Shown here: positions 43,068 through 52,391 of the stretch, in pieces
Position numbering within the stretch: the stretch's first letter is position 1
Layout: each line of letters starts with the position of its first letter
Origin: Pedobacter sp. Leaf216
GTDB taxonomy: Bacteria; Bacteroidota; Bacteroidia; Sphingobacteriales; Sphingobacteriaceae
Direction: 5' to 3'
NCBI RefSeq assembly: GCF_001421515.1
Contig: NZ_LMKM01000035.1
Span: 24,943 to 88,942 of the forward strand
DNA length: 64,000 nt
Made by a program: the position numbers and the translations under genes
Notes under the pieces: model-generated
The model's input: only the letters and a program-made list of their open reading frames with translations
The model's database searches: none
What the model was told of the DNA's origin: nothing

Positions 43068-44804
43068 CTATGCCTGTAAATCGGCCATAACCGCTTTAAT
43101 TTTTTCTCCAAGCTGTGCATTAACTGAATCAAAATCTTTTCTATCGGCTAATGGCGCATTTACACTGCAATAGAATTTAATTTTAGGTTCTGTACCACTC
43201 GGACGGGCCGAAACAATACTTCCATCTTCAGTAATGAATTGTAATACATCCGAAGTTGGATAATCCAGTTTAGTTACTTTTCCTGTAGCTAAATCCGTTT
43301 CCTGACTCAATTCGTAATCTTTTAATACCGAAACTTTAGAGCCACCCAAGGTTGCAGGAGGGTTTTCTCTGAATTTAACCATCATGGCTTTAATTTCTTC
43401 CGCACCCGATTTACCTTTTTTTGTTAACGAAACCAAATCTTCTTTATACAAGCCATATTCTACATACATATCCAATAATGCGTTGTATAAACTTGCACCT
43501 TTATCTTTGTAATAAGCTGTCATTTCAGAAATAAAAGCAGCAGAAACAACCGCATCCTTATCACGTACTAAATCGCCGATTAAGTAACCATAACTTTCTT
43601 CGCCACCGCCAATAAAGTATTTTTTACCTTCCAGTTCAGTCATTAACTGACCAATGTATTTAAATCCGGTTAAGGTATTATAATAGGTAACATCTTTCTT
43701 TTTTGCAATTTCTTCAATCAGGTTAGAAGTTACAATGGTTTTCACAATAAATTGATTGCCATCCAGTTTTCCGCTTTCTTCCCAGGCAGATAAAAGGTAG
43801 TTAATTAACAAACTTCCCGTTTGGTTACCATTAAGCAATACCCATTCGCCATTGTTATCTTTTACTGCGATACCAACACGGTCTGCATCAGGATCGGTAG
43901 CTAAAACCAAATCAGCATCAATTTCCTTTGCTTTATTCATCGCAAGGGTTAATGCATCTTTTTCTTCAGGGTTAGGATATACCACTGTAGGGAAATTACC
44001 GTCAGGTGTACTTTGCTCTTCAACCAAAGTAACATTGGTAAAGCCAAATTGCGCCAAAGCTTTAGGTACCAAAGTAATTCCGGTTCCATGAATAGGCGAG
44101 TATACAATTTTTAAATCGTGTTGTCTTTTAATGGCTTCAGGAGAAATTGAAAGTGCTGTAATGCCATCTAAATATAATTTATCTACATCTTCGCCAATCA
44201 GTTCAACATTCGCCTCAACACGGTCGAATTTCACTTCATCAATACTTTTAATCTTGTTAACCTCATCAATTACCAATTTATCATCAGGAGAGGTAAACTG
44301 GCCACCATCGGCACCGTATGCTTTGTAACCATTGTACTCTTTTGGGTTGTGTGATGCAGTTAACATTACGCCGCTTTTGCAACCGAAATGGCGTACAGCA
44401 AAAGAAAGCTCAGGTGTTGGCCTTAACGCAGAAAAAAAGTAAACGTGTATGCCGTTTGCAGAGAAAACATCCGCAGTAATTTTGGCAAAGTAATCAGAAT
44501 TGTTGCGGCTATCGTGCGCAATGGCAACTTTAATTTTCTCGTTAGGGTATTTGTTGTTCAGGTAGTTGGCTAATCCCTGTGTAGCCGTTCCAATGGTGTA
44601 TTTATTAATCCGGTTAGAACCAGCACCCATAATGCCGCGTAAACCGCCTGTTCCAAATTCTAAACTTCTGTAAAATGCATCTGTTAATTCTGTAGTTGCA
44701 TCTTTGTCTACAAGGGCCTGTATTTCTGCCTTGGTATTCTCATCGTAATTTCCACTTAACCACTGGTTGATTGTAGCTTGTGTTGATTGGTCAATTGCCT
44801 GCAT
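43068..44804 (-). CDS. Phosphoglucomutase/phosphomannomutase
   Basis: Interconverts hexose 1- and 6-phosphates. At 578 residues it is the long bacterial PGM type. The phosphoserine is Ser151 in LTASHNPKEYNGYK. The metal loop is DPDADRVG, the sugar-specificity loop GGGEESYGYL, and the phosphate-binding C-terminal loop SARPSGTEPKIKFY. The N terminus carries FGTGGLRGIMG. It links glucose 6-phosphate supply to glucose 1-phosphate for cell-envelope sugars. A 265 bp gap separates it from the divergent aspartate kinase. Confidence 0.96.
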   Translation of the reverse strand: MQAIDQSTQATINQWLSGNYDENTKAEIQALVDKDATTELTDAFYRSLEFGTGGLRGIMGAGSNRINKYTIGTATQGLANYLNNKYPNEKIKVAIAHDSRNNSDYFAKITADVFSANGIHVYFFSALRPTPELSFAVRHFGCKSGVMLTASHNPKEYNGYKAYGADGGQFTSPDDKLVIDEVNKIKSIDEVKFDRVEANVELIGEDVDKLYLDGITALSISPEAIKRQHDLKIVYSPIHGTGITLVPKALAQFGFTNVTLVEEQSTPDGNFPTVVYPNPEEKDALTLAMNKAKEIDADLVLATDPDADRVGIAVKDNNGEWVLLNGNQTGSLLINYLLSAWEESGKLDGNQFIVKTIVTSNLIEEIAKKKDVTYYNTLTGFKYIGQLMTELEGKKYFIGGGEESYGYLIGDLVRDKDAVVSAAFISEMTAYYKDKGASLYNALLDMYVEYGLYKEDLVSLTKKGKSGAEEIKAMMVKFRENPPATLGGSKVSVLKDYELSQETDLATGKVTKLDYPTSDVLQFITEDGSIVSARPSGTEPKIKFYCSVNAPLADRKDFDSVNAQLGEKIKAVMADLQA

Positions 44805-45069
44805 TGAGCTGTTTTTTTAATTTAATATCTGGTGTTGAACAAATTTTAATGAATGATGTTTTGCTGAAACGTATTTATTTCAATCCATCCAAATTTTATT
44901 TTGTTGAGGGTGTTGCTTTTAAGCTGCTTTTGTTTAATTTCACGCCCCGATACAATAATAAAGAAAATCCATTATTAATATGATGTGATTGTAACTTTTT
45001 TAAAATAGTTGTAAAGCTTATACAGTTACCGTCATATAATCAATGGGTAAAAAAACAATTACTAAATAG

Positions 45070-46383
45070 ATGAAGATATTAAAATTTGGGGGTACCTCTG
45101 TAGGTAGTCCTGAGCGCATGACGAAGTTGTTGGATATCGTTAATCCAAATGAAGAGCAGATTGTAGTGTTATCAGCAGTGTCTGGTACTACAAATAGTTT
45201 GGTAGAAATTGCAAATTATTTTTTAGCTGGAGATAAGAAGAAGGGTAGCGAGTGTGTTGAAAATCTATATCAAAAATATAAATCCTTTGTTGTTGAATTA
45301 TTGCCTGTTGCCGAATTTCAAGAGCAGGGAAATGAAGTGATTGATTACCATTTTGGCTTTTTAGCTGGCCTTGCAAACGATATTTTTACTTCAATAGAAG
45401 AAAAACTGGTGTTGGCACAGGGCGAATTATTGTCTACAACCCTATATCATATTTATTTAAAGTCGATCGGTGTACCTTCTGTATTGCTGCCTGCTTTGGA
45501 TTTTATGAAAACTGATGAAGATAATGAACCTGATATTCCTTTTACTACAAAACATTTAATGCCGCTTTTGGAGCAGCATAAAGACAATAAATTATTTATT
45601 ACACAAGGTTATATCTGCCGCAACAGCTTTGGCGAGGTAGATAACCTGCGTCGTGGTGGAAGCGATTATACCGCATCATTACTAGGTGCAGCAATTTTGG
45701 CAGAAGAAGTTCAAATCTGGACGGATATTGACGGAATGCACAATAACGACCCCCGTGTTGTTAAAGGAACCAAACCGATTGCTCAATTATCTTTTGATGA
45801 AGCAGCAGAACTGGCTTATTTTGGCGCAAAGATTTTACACCCTCAATCTGTTTTTCCTGCACAGAAGTATAAAATTCCTGTTCGTTTACTAAACACAATG
45901 GAACCTTCTGCAGCAGGTACTTTAATTACTCACGATAGCGAAAAAGGTAAAATTAAATCCATTGCGGCCAAAGATGGTATTACTGCTATCCGCATTCAAT
46001 CAAGCCGGATGCTACTTGCTTATGGCTTTTTGCGCAGGGTTTTTGAAGTTTTTGAGCGCTATAAAACGCCAATCGACATGATTACCACATCTGAAGTTGC
46101 GGTATCGTTAACCATTGATGAAACTGCGCATTTACCACAGATTATAGCAGAACTGGAAAGTTTTGGTACTGTAGAAGTAGATACCGATCACAGCATTGTA
46201 TGTGTTGTTGGCGATTTCGGATCAGAGAAACATGGTTTCGCCAGCAGGGTTTTAGAAGGTTTAAAGCACATCCCAATCCGTATGATTTCTTACGGAGGTA
46301 GCAATTATAACGTATCGCTTTTAATTTTAAGTGAATATAAAACCGAAGCGTTAAGAAGTTTGCACAACAGGTTATTCGAATAA
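45070..46383 (+). CDS. Aspartate kinase (monofunctional)
   Basis: Phosphorylates aspartate at the head of lysine, threonine and methionine synthesis. It is 437 residues with the N-terminal KFGGTSVGSPERM, catalytic segment GGSDYTASLLGA, LSFDEAAELAYFGAKILHP, and two C-terminal ACT domains (about 290-437) that would bind an amino acid inhibitor. No homoserine dehydrogenase is fused. The next same-strand gene is lysA, so lysine or diaminopimelate supply fits. Its last 12 bases overlap the end of a small antisense membrane gene. Confidence 0.95.
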   Translation: MKILKFGGTSVGSPERMTKLLDIVNPNEEQIVVLSAVSGTTNSLVEIANYFLAGDKKKGSECVENLYQKYKSFVVELLPVAEFQEQGNEVIDYHFGFLAGLANDIFTSIEEKLVLAQGELLSTTLYHIYLKSIGVPSVLLPALDFMKTDEDNEPDIPFTTKHLMPLLEQHKDNKLFITQGYICRNSFGEVDNLRRGGSDYTASLLGAAILAEEVQIWTDIDGMHNNDPRVVKGTKPIAQLSFDEAAELAYFGAKILHPQSVFPAQKYKIPVRLLNTMEPSAAGTLITHDSEKGKIKSIAAKDGITAIRIQSSRMLLAYGFLRRVFEVFERYKTPIDMITTSEVAVSLTIDETAHLPQIIAELESFGTVEVDTDHSIVCVVGDFGSEKHGFASRVLEGLKHIPIRMISYGGSNYNVSLLILSEYKTEALRSLHNRLFE

Positions 46384-46536
46384 GAGGAAAAAGGCGCCTA
46401 TTATTACCAGCAATCCGATGAGGAAGTGAAAAGCCAGAAAGCTTGATGGTAATAATCCGTTTTTATATTTTTTGTATGAGTTATACAGTCCCGCAGAAAG
46501 AATAAGAACGATAAATATGGCAGCTGCTATCTTCAT
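46372..46536 (-). CDS. Small two-span membrane protein
   Basis: A 54-residue frame with two hydrophobic segments (about 4-18 and 36-53: AAAIFIVLILSAGLY and FHFLIGLLVIIGAFFLLF) and a basic loop (YKKYKNG) between them. The start ATG overlaps the stop TGA of the upstream small gene (ATGA), the classic coupling arrangement, which argues that both are real. It overlaps the 3' end of the aspartate kinase gene on the other strand by 12 bp. No known family is recognised. Confidence 0.6.
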   Translation of the reverse strand: MKIAAAIFIVLILSAGLYNSYKKYKNGLLPSSFLAFHFLIGLLVIIGAFFLLFE

Positions 46537-46703
46537 TTTTTGATAAATAAAAGGAACAGTACGATGAAAAGTAATACGATAAAAAATCGGATTTTTCCAT
46601 TGTATTGTTTCTGGGTAATTCTTCCATGCTTTAAATCCAGGTAGTTACCCAAATAAATTAGCCCAAAGAATAAAATTAAAATTATAATAAGGAATTTGAA
46701 CAT
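46533..46703 (-). CDS. Small two-span membrane protein, divergent from lysA
   Basis: From ATG at 46703 it is 56 residues: a hydrophobic helix (MFKFLIIILILFFGLIYLG), a charged loop (NYLDLKHGRITQKQYNGK) and a second helix (IRFFIVLLFIVLFLLFI). Its ATG and the lysA ATG share the palindrome CATG at 46701-46704, so the two start codons overlap head to head. The stop overlaps the next small gene by four bases. A TM-loop-TM protein of this size is probably real, with unknown role. Confidence 0.6.
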   Translation of the reverse strand: MFKFLIIILILFFGLIYLGNYLDLKHGRITQKQYNGKIRFFIVLLFIVLFLLFIKK

Positions 46704-47871
46704 GTTCGCCGATAAAGATATATCAAAGTTTAACAATATTGAAACGCCTTTTTACTACTATGATACCGATTTGTTGCAAAAAACCTTGCGCACCTGTGCA
46801 GATGCAGCGGCTCCGTATCAGTTTCATATCCATTATGCCCTAAAAGCAAATTTTAACAGTGTGCTGTTAAACCAGATCAAAGCGATCGGTTTCGGTGCTG
46901 ATTGTGTGAGTGCCGGCGAGGTAAGGAGAGCAGTAGAAGTTGGTTTCGACCATAAAAAAATTGTTTTTGCCGGGGTGGGTAAATCCGATAAAGAAATTAA
47001 CGAGGCCTTGGATCTTGATATCTTCTGCTTCAATGTAGAATCTATCCAGGAGTTGGAGGTGTTAAATGAACTTGCGGCCAATAAAGGCAAAACAGCTCAG
47101 GTAGCCATCAGGATCAATCCGAATGTAGATGCGCATACACACCACAACATCACCACAGGTTTAGATGAAAATAAATTCGGAATCAATTCATGGGATTTGC
47201 CAGAGTGTGCCGAAACGTTAAAAGCATCGCCAAACCTTAAGTTTATTGGCATTCACTTTCATATTGGTTCGCAAATTACCAACCTCGATGTATATAAAAA
47301 CCTTTGTGTGCGTGTAAACGAATTTGCGGCCTGGTTTGAAGATAAAGGATTTAACCTTCAGGTATTAAATGTTGGCGGTGGTTTGGGTATTGATTACTAT
47401 AATCCAGATCATCAAATTCCGGATTTTGAAGCTTACTTTAAAATTTTTAATGAATTTTTGACAATTAAACCTGGTCAGGAAGTACATTTCGAACTGGGAA
47501 GAGCTTTAGTCGGACAATCAGCTTCATTAATTACCAGGGCACTTTACATTAAAAAAGGGAAGAAGAAAAACTTCGTGGTTTTGGATGCAGGTATGACAGA
47601 ATTGATGCGCCCGGCATTGTATCAGGCTTATCATAAGATCGAAAATCTTAGTCAGTCGGAAGTTGGTAACCAGAAATCAGAAGTTATTAAATATGATATC
47701 GTAGGTCCGATCTGCGAGAGTACCGATTGCTTTGGAAAAGAAGTAGAACAGCCAGAATCTTTCAGGGGAGACATTTTTGCCATCCGTAGTGCTGGTGCAT
47801 ATGGAGAGGTAATGGCTTCGAAATATAACCTAAGGGATGCAATAAGATCAGTTTATAGTTACGAGCTATAG
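46702..47871 (+). CDS. lysA: Diaminopimelate decarboxylase
   Basis: Final step of lysine synthesis: meso-diaminopimelate to lysine and CO2. The PLP enzyme is 389 residues from ATG 46702 (MFADKDISKF); a TTG six bases earlier is less likely. PLP Lys is in HYALKANFN, with VSAGEVRRA, HFHIGSQI, VGGGLGIDY and the C-terminal ICESTDCFGKE carrying the active-site Cys from the partner subunit. SAGAYGEVMASKYNLR is typical. Followed by a strong terminator. Aspartate kinase lies 320 bp upstream with two antisense small genes between. Confidence 0.96.
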   Translation: MFADKDISKFNNIETPFYYYDTDLLQKTLRTCADAAAPYQFHIHYALKANFNSVLLNQIKAIGFGADCVSAGEVRRAVEVGFDHKKIVFAGVGKSDKEINEALDLDIFCFNVESIQELEVLNELAANKGKTAQVAIRINPNVDAHTHHNITTGLDENKFGINSWDLPECAETLKASPNLKFIGIHFHIGSQITNLDVYKNLCVRVNEFAAWFEDKGFNLQVLNVGGGLGIDYYNPDHQIPDFEAYFKIFNEFLTIKPGQEVHFELGRALVGQSASLITRALYIKKGKKKNFVVLDAGMTELMRPALYQAYHKIENLSQSEVGNQKSEVIKYDIVGPICESTDCFGKEVEQPESFRGDIFAIRSAGAYGEVMASKYNLRDAIRSVYSYEL

Positions 47872-47896
47872 TTTACAAAGAAAATATGCATAATTG

Positions 47897-47945
47897 AATC
47901 TGTTATTGATGCCTGGGTTAGGTATCAATAACAGATTTTTTATTT
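47897..47945 (+). terminator. Terminator of lysA
   Basis: Perfect 14-bp stem AATCTGTTATTGAT / ATCAATAACAGATT, loop of 13 bases, then a T run. It lies 25 bp after the lysA stop. Confidence 0.85.
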
Positions 47946-48057
47946 TTAAGGCAAATCAAAGTATATATCGAGGCTTTTTTATAAATATTTAAAAGTTATG
48001 ATCTTTAAAAGCCGGTTTATTTTTTAATTTGTGCTCTTGTAACATTTCTACTAACCA

Positions 48058-48262
48058 ATTACACGCGATTTCGGTCTCCTGCAACTTTGCGGCTAACAAT
48101 TACACGCGATTTTGGGCTCCTGCAGCAATGTAATGCCCAATATTACGCGATTCTGGTCTCCTGCAACTTTGCGGCTAATAATTACACGCGATTTTAGTCT
48201 CCTGCATAAATGTAATGCCCAATGTTACCCGATTTTAGTCGCTTGCAACTTTGCGACTGGCA
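48058..48262. repeat. Five 41-bp tandem repeats alternating A-B-A-B-A
   Basis: The core CGCGATTTT recurs at 48064, 48105, 48146, 48187 and 48228 (last as CCCGATTTT), exactly 41 bp apart. Odd copies continue CTCCTGCAACTTTGCGGCTA, even copies continue CTCCTGCA then AATGTAATGCCCAAT, giving an 82-bp higher-order unit. It is not CRISPR: no unique spacers exist. The array fills the gap between the lysA terminator and the next convergent gene. The function is unknown. Confidence 0.85.
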
Positions 48263-48283
48263 ACTCCCTACGATAAAGGAGTG

Positions 48284-48496
48284 TTATTTTTTCTTAGCAG
48301 CCACAAAAACAATAACCCCGGCCACCAGAATAATTCCGCCAGCGAATGGGGGCCAATTAACCGATTTTTCCTTATCAGCAGATATTTGAATTGGGCCTGC
48401 ATCTACAATTTTTTCTTTTTTTGTATAGCTAAATCCCGTCCAGATGAGCATAGCGATACCCACAACGATTAATATAAGTCCTACAGTTTTGTTCAT
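48284..48496 (-). CDS. Small two-span membrane protein, DUF3185-like
   Basis: A 70-residue protein with start at 48496 (MNKTVGLILIVVG). Two hydrophobic spans (about 4-21 and 50-66, WPPFAGGIILVAGVIVFVAA) flank a soluble segment of about 25 residues, and the tail is AKKK. This resembles DUF3185-type small membrane proteins, but similarity is by pattern only. It is downstream of the lipoprotein gene on the same strand (gap about 40 bp), a probable operon. Confidence 0.7.
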   Translation of the reverse strand: MNKTVGLILIVVGIAMLIWTGFSYTKKEKIVDAGPIQISADKEKSVNWPPFAGGIILVAGVIVFVAAKKK

Positions 48497-48538
48497 GGTA
48501 TTTAATTTATAGCAGAACAGCAATAGGTGAATTATGTT

Positions 48539-49354
48539 TTATCTGAATGAATATCCTAAACTTAGTTTTTCTGAATAGTTTACACTGTTCGCAAGCTCAA
48601 AACTGAGTGAAAACCGCTTTACGTAAAGGAAGTAGTTAAAAGCCCAGCCCAATGAATTTTTATCACGGATATCAATAGCGGCTTCACTTCCGGATCTAAA
48701 GCTCTTTACCAAATCAGGAGTACCACCGATAAAAAACCTGAAAGCATGTTTAATCTCGTGTTCCTTTCTTGCCCTCCAAATTACCTCGGTAGATAGCCCC
48801 GTTGTCCAGATTACTTTTCTATCGGTAACACCTACGTGATCAGGAATTTTGCCGTTAAAAATTTGCTTCCTGAAAGCAGTATAACTGCCTCCTTCAAAAC
48901 TTACTGCATTCTCAAAGTTGACGAATCTAAAGTCAGTATTTCCATTTGCAGAAGTGTGATGCAAACCTGTGGAAAGCCTAAACCCAATGCCGCCGATTGA
49001 TTTTTTAAAGGATGGCAGGTAATTATCAGAATTGTCTACCACGGTAGCGTCGTTTCCACCTTTGGCAACGCCCGCGTAACCAAAAATTCCATATGAGATG
49101 TTTGCTTTTTCGAAAGTATGTGATCGGCTGATGTTCGCCATTCCAAATTCAAAGCCAACATTGGCATCCGGTGATATGGAAGCCGCATAACTTCCAGATA
49201 AGGTGGTTAACGTTTTAACAGAATCTGCACCCATTGCTTTGGGCATGTAGCCCATATTGTTGCCGAGGATGGCCGGGGTAAGAAATGTTGTGCAGGAGCT
49301 GATTGAGATGATAAAAAGTAAGCTGGAAAAGAGAGCGGTAATTTTAGTTTTCAT
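48539..49354 (-). CDS. Lipoprotein of unknown function
   Basis: A 271-residue lipoprotein. Start at 49354 (MKTKITALFSSLLF) gives the lipobox ISISSC (Cys21). The mature part is beta-rich with motifs like SISPDANVGFEFGMANISRSHT and AFNYFLYVKRFSLSFELANSVN, resembling outer-membrane-associated barrels or beta sandwiches. I do not recognise the family. It follows the AHSA1 gene, whose end lies 14 bp before this start, so the two are probably one transcript. Confidence 0.75.
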   Translation of the reverse strand: MKTKITALFSSLLFIISISSCTTFLTPAILGNNMGYMPKAMGADSVKTLTTLSGSYAASISPDANVGFEFGMANISRSHTFEKANISYGIFGYAGVAKGGNDATVVDNSDNYLPSFKKSIGGIGFRLSTGLHHTSANGNTDFRFVNFENAVSFEGGSYTAFRKQIFNGKIPDHVGVTDRKVIWTTGLSTEVIWRARKEHEIKHAFRFFIGGTPDLVKSFRSGSEAAIDIRDKNSLGWAFNYFLYVKRFSLSFELANSVNYSEKLSLGYSFR

Positions 49355-49367
49355 ATTGATGTTTTGT

Positions 49368-49748
49368 TTATTCGTCAAAAAAATCTACCAGTCCACCCAG
49401 AAAATATTCCTGAATGCCCGAGGTAAAATCTTCATAATCTTCATCAGGAATATTAGTTTGTTTAAACTCCAGTGAAGTGCCTTTTTTATCTTCGTGCAGT
49501 TTTATGGTTACAATAGAAGCTTCGTTATCTTCGCCAAAATACCATTGTTGAACAATCTGTTTACCGTAAGTAAATTCTATGTTTTTGCCGGTGATATCGC
49601 CATCCCAAAAAGAGAATTCAGTGCCGGGTACTTCTTCAAATTCAACATCGGCACCAGTCCACAATTTTATACTGGTTTCTTTGGTGAGTGCTAAATAAAC
49701 TTCTTCGGGTGGGGCAGGGATGTAGGTGTATTTTTTAAAGTCTTTCAT
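49368..49748 (-). CDS. START-like/AHSA1-type SRPBCC protein
   Basis: A 126-residue single-domain protein of the START/SRPBCC fold. The start FKKYTYIPAPPEEVYLALT and the strand VEFEEVPGTEFSFWDGDITGKN are typical of AHSA1 and related small-molecule or chaperone-binding proteins, with a conserved Trp (IVQQWYFGEDN). The tail is acidic. Its start lies inside the end of the DUF3857 gene (14 bp overlap), so the genes are coupled. The ligand is unknown. Confidence 0.88.
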   Translation of the reverse strand: MKDFKKYTYIPAPPEEVYLALTKETSIKLWTGADVEFEEVPGTEFSFWDGDITGKNIEFTYGKQIVQQWYFGEDNEASIVTIKLHEDKKGTSLEFKQTNIPDEDYEDFTSGIQEYFLGGLVDFFDE

Positions 49749-52389
49749 TTTCTTCTATATTTATTATTTCTTGCTTTTCGTTTATAACTTCTTGTTGCTG
49801 GAGATTGCTTATTCTAAAATTTTCATTTAAATCCTGAATTACTGCCTTTCTCCAGTCAGAATCGGGATAAGAAAATACAAAGGTTTGTTTAACACGTTCC
49901 GATTTAAAGAAATAGGTTATCCAAATAATAGCAAAAATACCAATTCTTAATACAGAATAAAATTCTGAAGCTCCCAAAGTCTTGTTATTTACCAGCTTAT
50001 TGATATAGATACCTGCTATAGTATCTAATAAAGTAATTAAGAATGAAAAAATAAGGAAGGCAATATAATATTTCGGAAAAAAATCCCTTCGTTTATAAAA
50101 GGATACCAATATAAAGATGCTAAAAACAAACAACATCACATTAAATACAACTGTAAATATTACAGACAAATTAAGTAAAAACGAATGTGCATTTAGTTGA
50201 ATGCCTTGCCATATCTTATCAGTATATATGCCTTGCTTTAATGCTGCAACCAGTATTATTAATGGATTTAGTGTAATGCCGATGCCTGGTATAACTAACC
50301 AGCCTCCTAATCTCCATGCATTTTTAATAGAGTCCAGATTATATGCAGTTTTTCTGGTATAAAGGTAAATGGTCATAAATACGTAGAGTAAAAGTGCTAT
50401 AAATGCGATTCCAAGTAATTTGATATTTAGTCCGTCGTTTTCAACAGGGCCTGTTCCATTCCAATAAATACCATACGAAAGTGTATTAAGAATTTCTTTA
50501 CTATCCTTTATATAATTATTTATACTGTTAGTTTGTAATACAGAAGTGAAATTTTGGTAATAATACGTTAGTGTCAAAGTATTGTATTTTGCATTTGCAC
50601 TGTATAAAAACCTGTAATTCTCATTATCTATATTTAGATTTTCATTCTCGAAATTCCAAACCTCTGGCAGGATAACCCTTACTTCTTGCTCAATGGTGCA
50701 GGGAAATTTTAACGAGAGCGGAGCATTTCTAAATTTCTTGATTGAAATAATTTGGTCATTAATCAAGTCACCATAAAAGTATGCCAAACGTTTTGATTGA
50801 TCAGTTTCGCTACGTGTCCATAAACTATCTATTTCATATATTTCAGTTACAGTAATTATATTTTCAGCTTCATTATCATGAATCTCAATTGGTTCTTTTA
50901 TGATTAAACCAGGATAAAGATTTGAATAATATTTCACATACGATTTCTCTATATTGTCTGCTCCCTCGTTGTTTAAATTTTCTCTAAAATTATCAGCATA
51001 ATTGTTCGAATATTCGCTGGTAATACGAAGTGTAGATTTGCTTGTGTTAGAGGTGTCGCCAACATTAAAAACCACTAATGATTTTAGTTTGCCAAGGTTC
51101 TGTTGAGCGGTTTCAGTCAATTCTTTATTGCCATCTTTTATCACCAAAACTTTTGCGGTGTATGGAAAGTAATTATTAAAAATTGGTCCACGTTGATTGG
51201 CAACAGTTGGATCGATATAGATCTTTCTATCCTCAAGTTCTACAACAACTGTTTCGTGATTAAATACACTTGGACTGGGTAATAAAGAAGCAGTTTCTTT
51301 TTTAAGATAAGTATTAAGAAATACTGAATAGGCATTAATGCCATTGGCTTTTAATAAATTGCATAACAAAGTAGATTTATCTTTGCAATCTCCGTATCGT
51401 TGTTTTAATATCTTTTCCGGACTATTTGGACGGTGCGAATATTCACCGATCTCAATGCCCATATATCTTATTTCATCCTGTACAAATCTGGTTGCCAGCT
51501 CAAGATATTTTTCTTTATCGCCCTTGGCTTTAAGCTTTAATTCTGATACTTTTTCATTTATAATAGGCGAATTTTTGGTATTAAACTGTTGTAAACTCAA
51601 ACCCCAATCTACAATTTCTTGCCAATTGTTATATTCAGATATTTGAACCCTTGCAAACGGATCATAATCAGAAGGTTCAAAATCATTAGCAGGGTAAGTT
51701 TTTGTCATTGAATTTTGCCATTCGAAAACATTTAGGCCATTTACGACAGACTTTTTTAAGGCGGGTACACCATAAAAATTGTTAGTCCTGATATTTCTGC
51801 TTGGTTTGAAAATAACGTTATTATAAACGTTAACAATCTGACTGCTGCCTTCGAAATAAATGGTGTTCGAGTACTTAGGAAACACGGGATTACTTCCCTG
51901 GATCGTGTATGCGTATTCAATCCGATCACCCTTTCTAATGTCATCCAATATTAAGTAAGCCGTATATAAACCACTATATATAAACCGTGATAATTCTTTT
52001 TCATTTTGCAGGATTTTGAAATTCTGTAAACTGAGTTTATCTATTGGTTTATTGTCGCGCCAGATGGTCAATTTATGAAATACGAGCTTTTCGTAACTTG
52101 GATCATAAGAAACAGATATCTCAGAACCATTTTGAACACCGGTACCATTACTGATTTCTCTTATAATATGCGAATACTGTTCTTTTGTTTCTAAATTGTT
52201 CTGTTTTTCTAAAAGAAAAAGATAATATCCATCCTGAATATTTTTGTAAGCTGGTTTACTGTTTACCACCTTTACTGTTTGTAGCCAATCAGGCAATTTC
52301 GCATTTATAGCAACCTTTCCTTTTTGCGCCAAAGCCAAATTGGCCATTGCCAAAATAATACAAACTGAGAGCGTAATTTTTTTTATCAT
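49735..52389 (-). CDS. DUF3857-transglutaminase protein fused to DUF2569-like membrane domain
   Basis: An 884-residue envelope protein. A signal peptide (1-21) precedes a DUF3857 domain (about 60-230) and a transglutaminase-like core with Cys335 in QRYGDCKDKSTLL, then His in VFNHETVVVEL and Asp in IYIDPT, the expected Cys-His-Asp triad. After a beta-rich linker (about 440-640) come one span near 665 and then a DUF2569-like block (NAWRLGGWLVIPGIGITLNP) with four or five spans. The extra C-terminal membrane part is unusual beside the commoner soluble form. Substrate unknown; a peptidoglycan or surface protein role is possible. Confidence 0.88.
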   Translation of the reverse strand: MIKKITLSVCIILAMANLALAQKGKVAINAKLPDWLQTVKVVNSKPAYKNIQDGYYLFLLEKQNNLETKEQYSHIIREISNGTGVQNGSEISVSYDPSYEKLVFHKLTIWRDNKPIDKLSLQNFKILQNEKELSRFIYSGLYTAYLILDDIRKGDRIEYAYTIQGSNPVFPKYSNTIYFEGSSQIVNVYNNVIFKPSRNIRTNNFYGVPALKKSVVNGLNVFEWQNSMTKTYPANDFEPSDYDPFARVQISEYNNWQEIVDWGLSLQQFNTKNSPIINEKVSELKLKAKGDKEKYLELATRFVQDEIRYMGIEIGEYSHRPNSPEKILKQRYGDCKDKSTLLCNLLKANGINAYSVFLNTYLKKETASLLPSPSVFNHETVVVELEDRKIYIDPTVANQRGPIFNNYFPYTAKVLVIKDGNKELTETAQQNLGKLKSLVVFNVGDTSNTSKSTLRITSEYSNNYADNFRENLNNEGADNIEKSYVKYYSNLYPGLIIKEPIEIHDNEAENIITVTEIYEIDSLWTRSETDQSKRLAYFYGDLINDQIISIKKFRNAPLSLKFPCTIEQEVRVILPEVWNFENENLNIDNENYRFLYSANAKYNTLTLTYYYQNFTSVLQTNSINNYIKDSKEILNTLSYGIYWNGTGPVENDGLNIKLLGIAFIALLLYVFMTIYLYTRKTAYNLDSIKNAWRLGGWLVIPGIGITLNPLIILVAALKQGIYTDKIWQGIQLNAHSFLLNLSVIFTVVFNVMLFVFSIFILVSFYKRRDFFPKYYIAFLIFSFLITLLDTIAGIYINKLVNNKTLGASEFYSVLRIGIFAIIWITYFFKSERVKQTFVFSYPDSDWRKAVIQDLNENFRISNLQQQEVINEKQEIINIEENERL

Positions 52390-52391
52390 AT

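Noticed and set aside
44805-45069. Lysine riboswitch before aspartate kinase
   Set aside because: The 265 bp AT-rich gap shows no conserved L-box elements that I can recognise.
48058-48262. Possible CRISPR array
   Set aside because: The 41-bp units carry only two alternating tails, so there are no unique spacers, and no cas gene is near.
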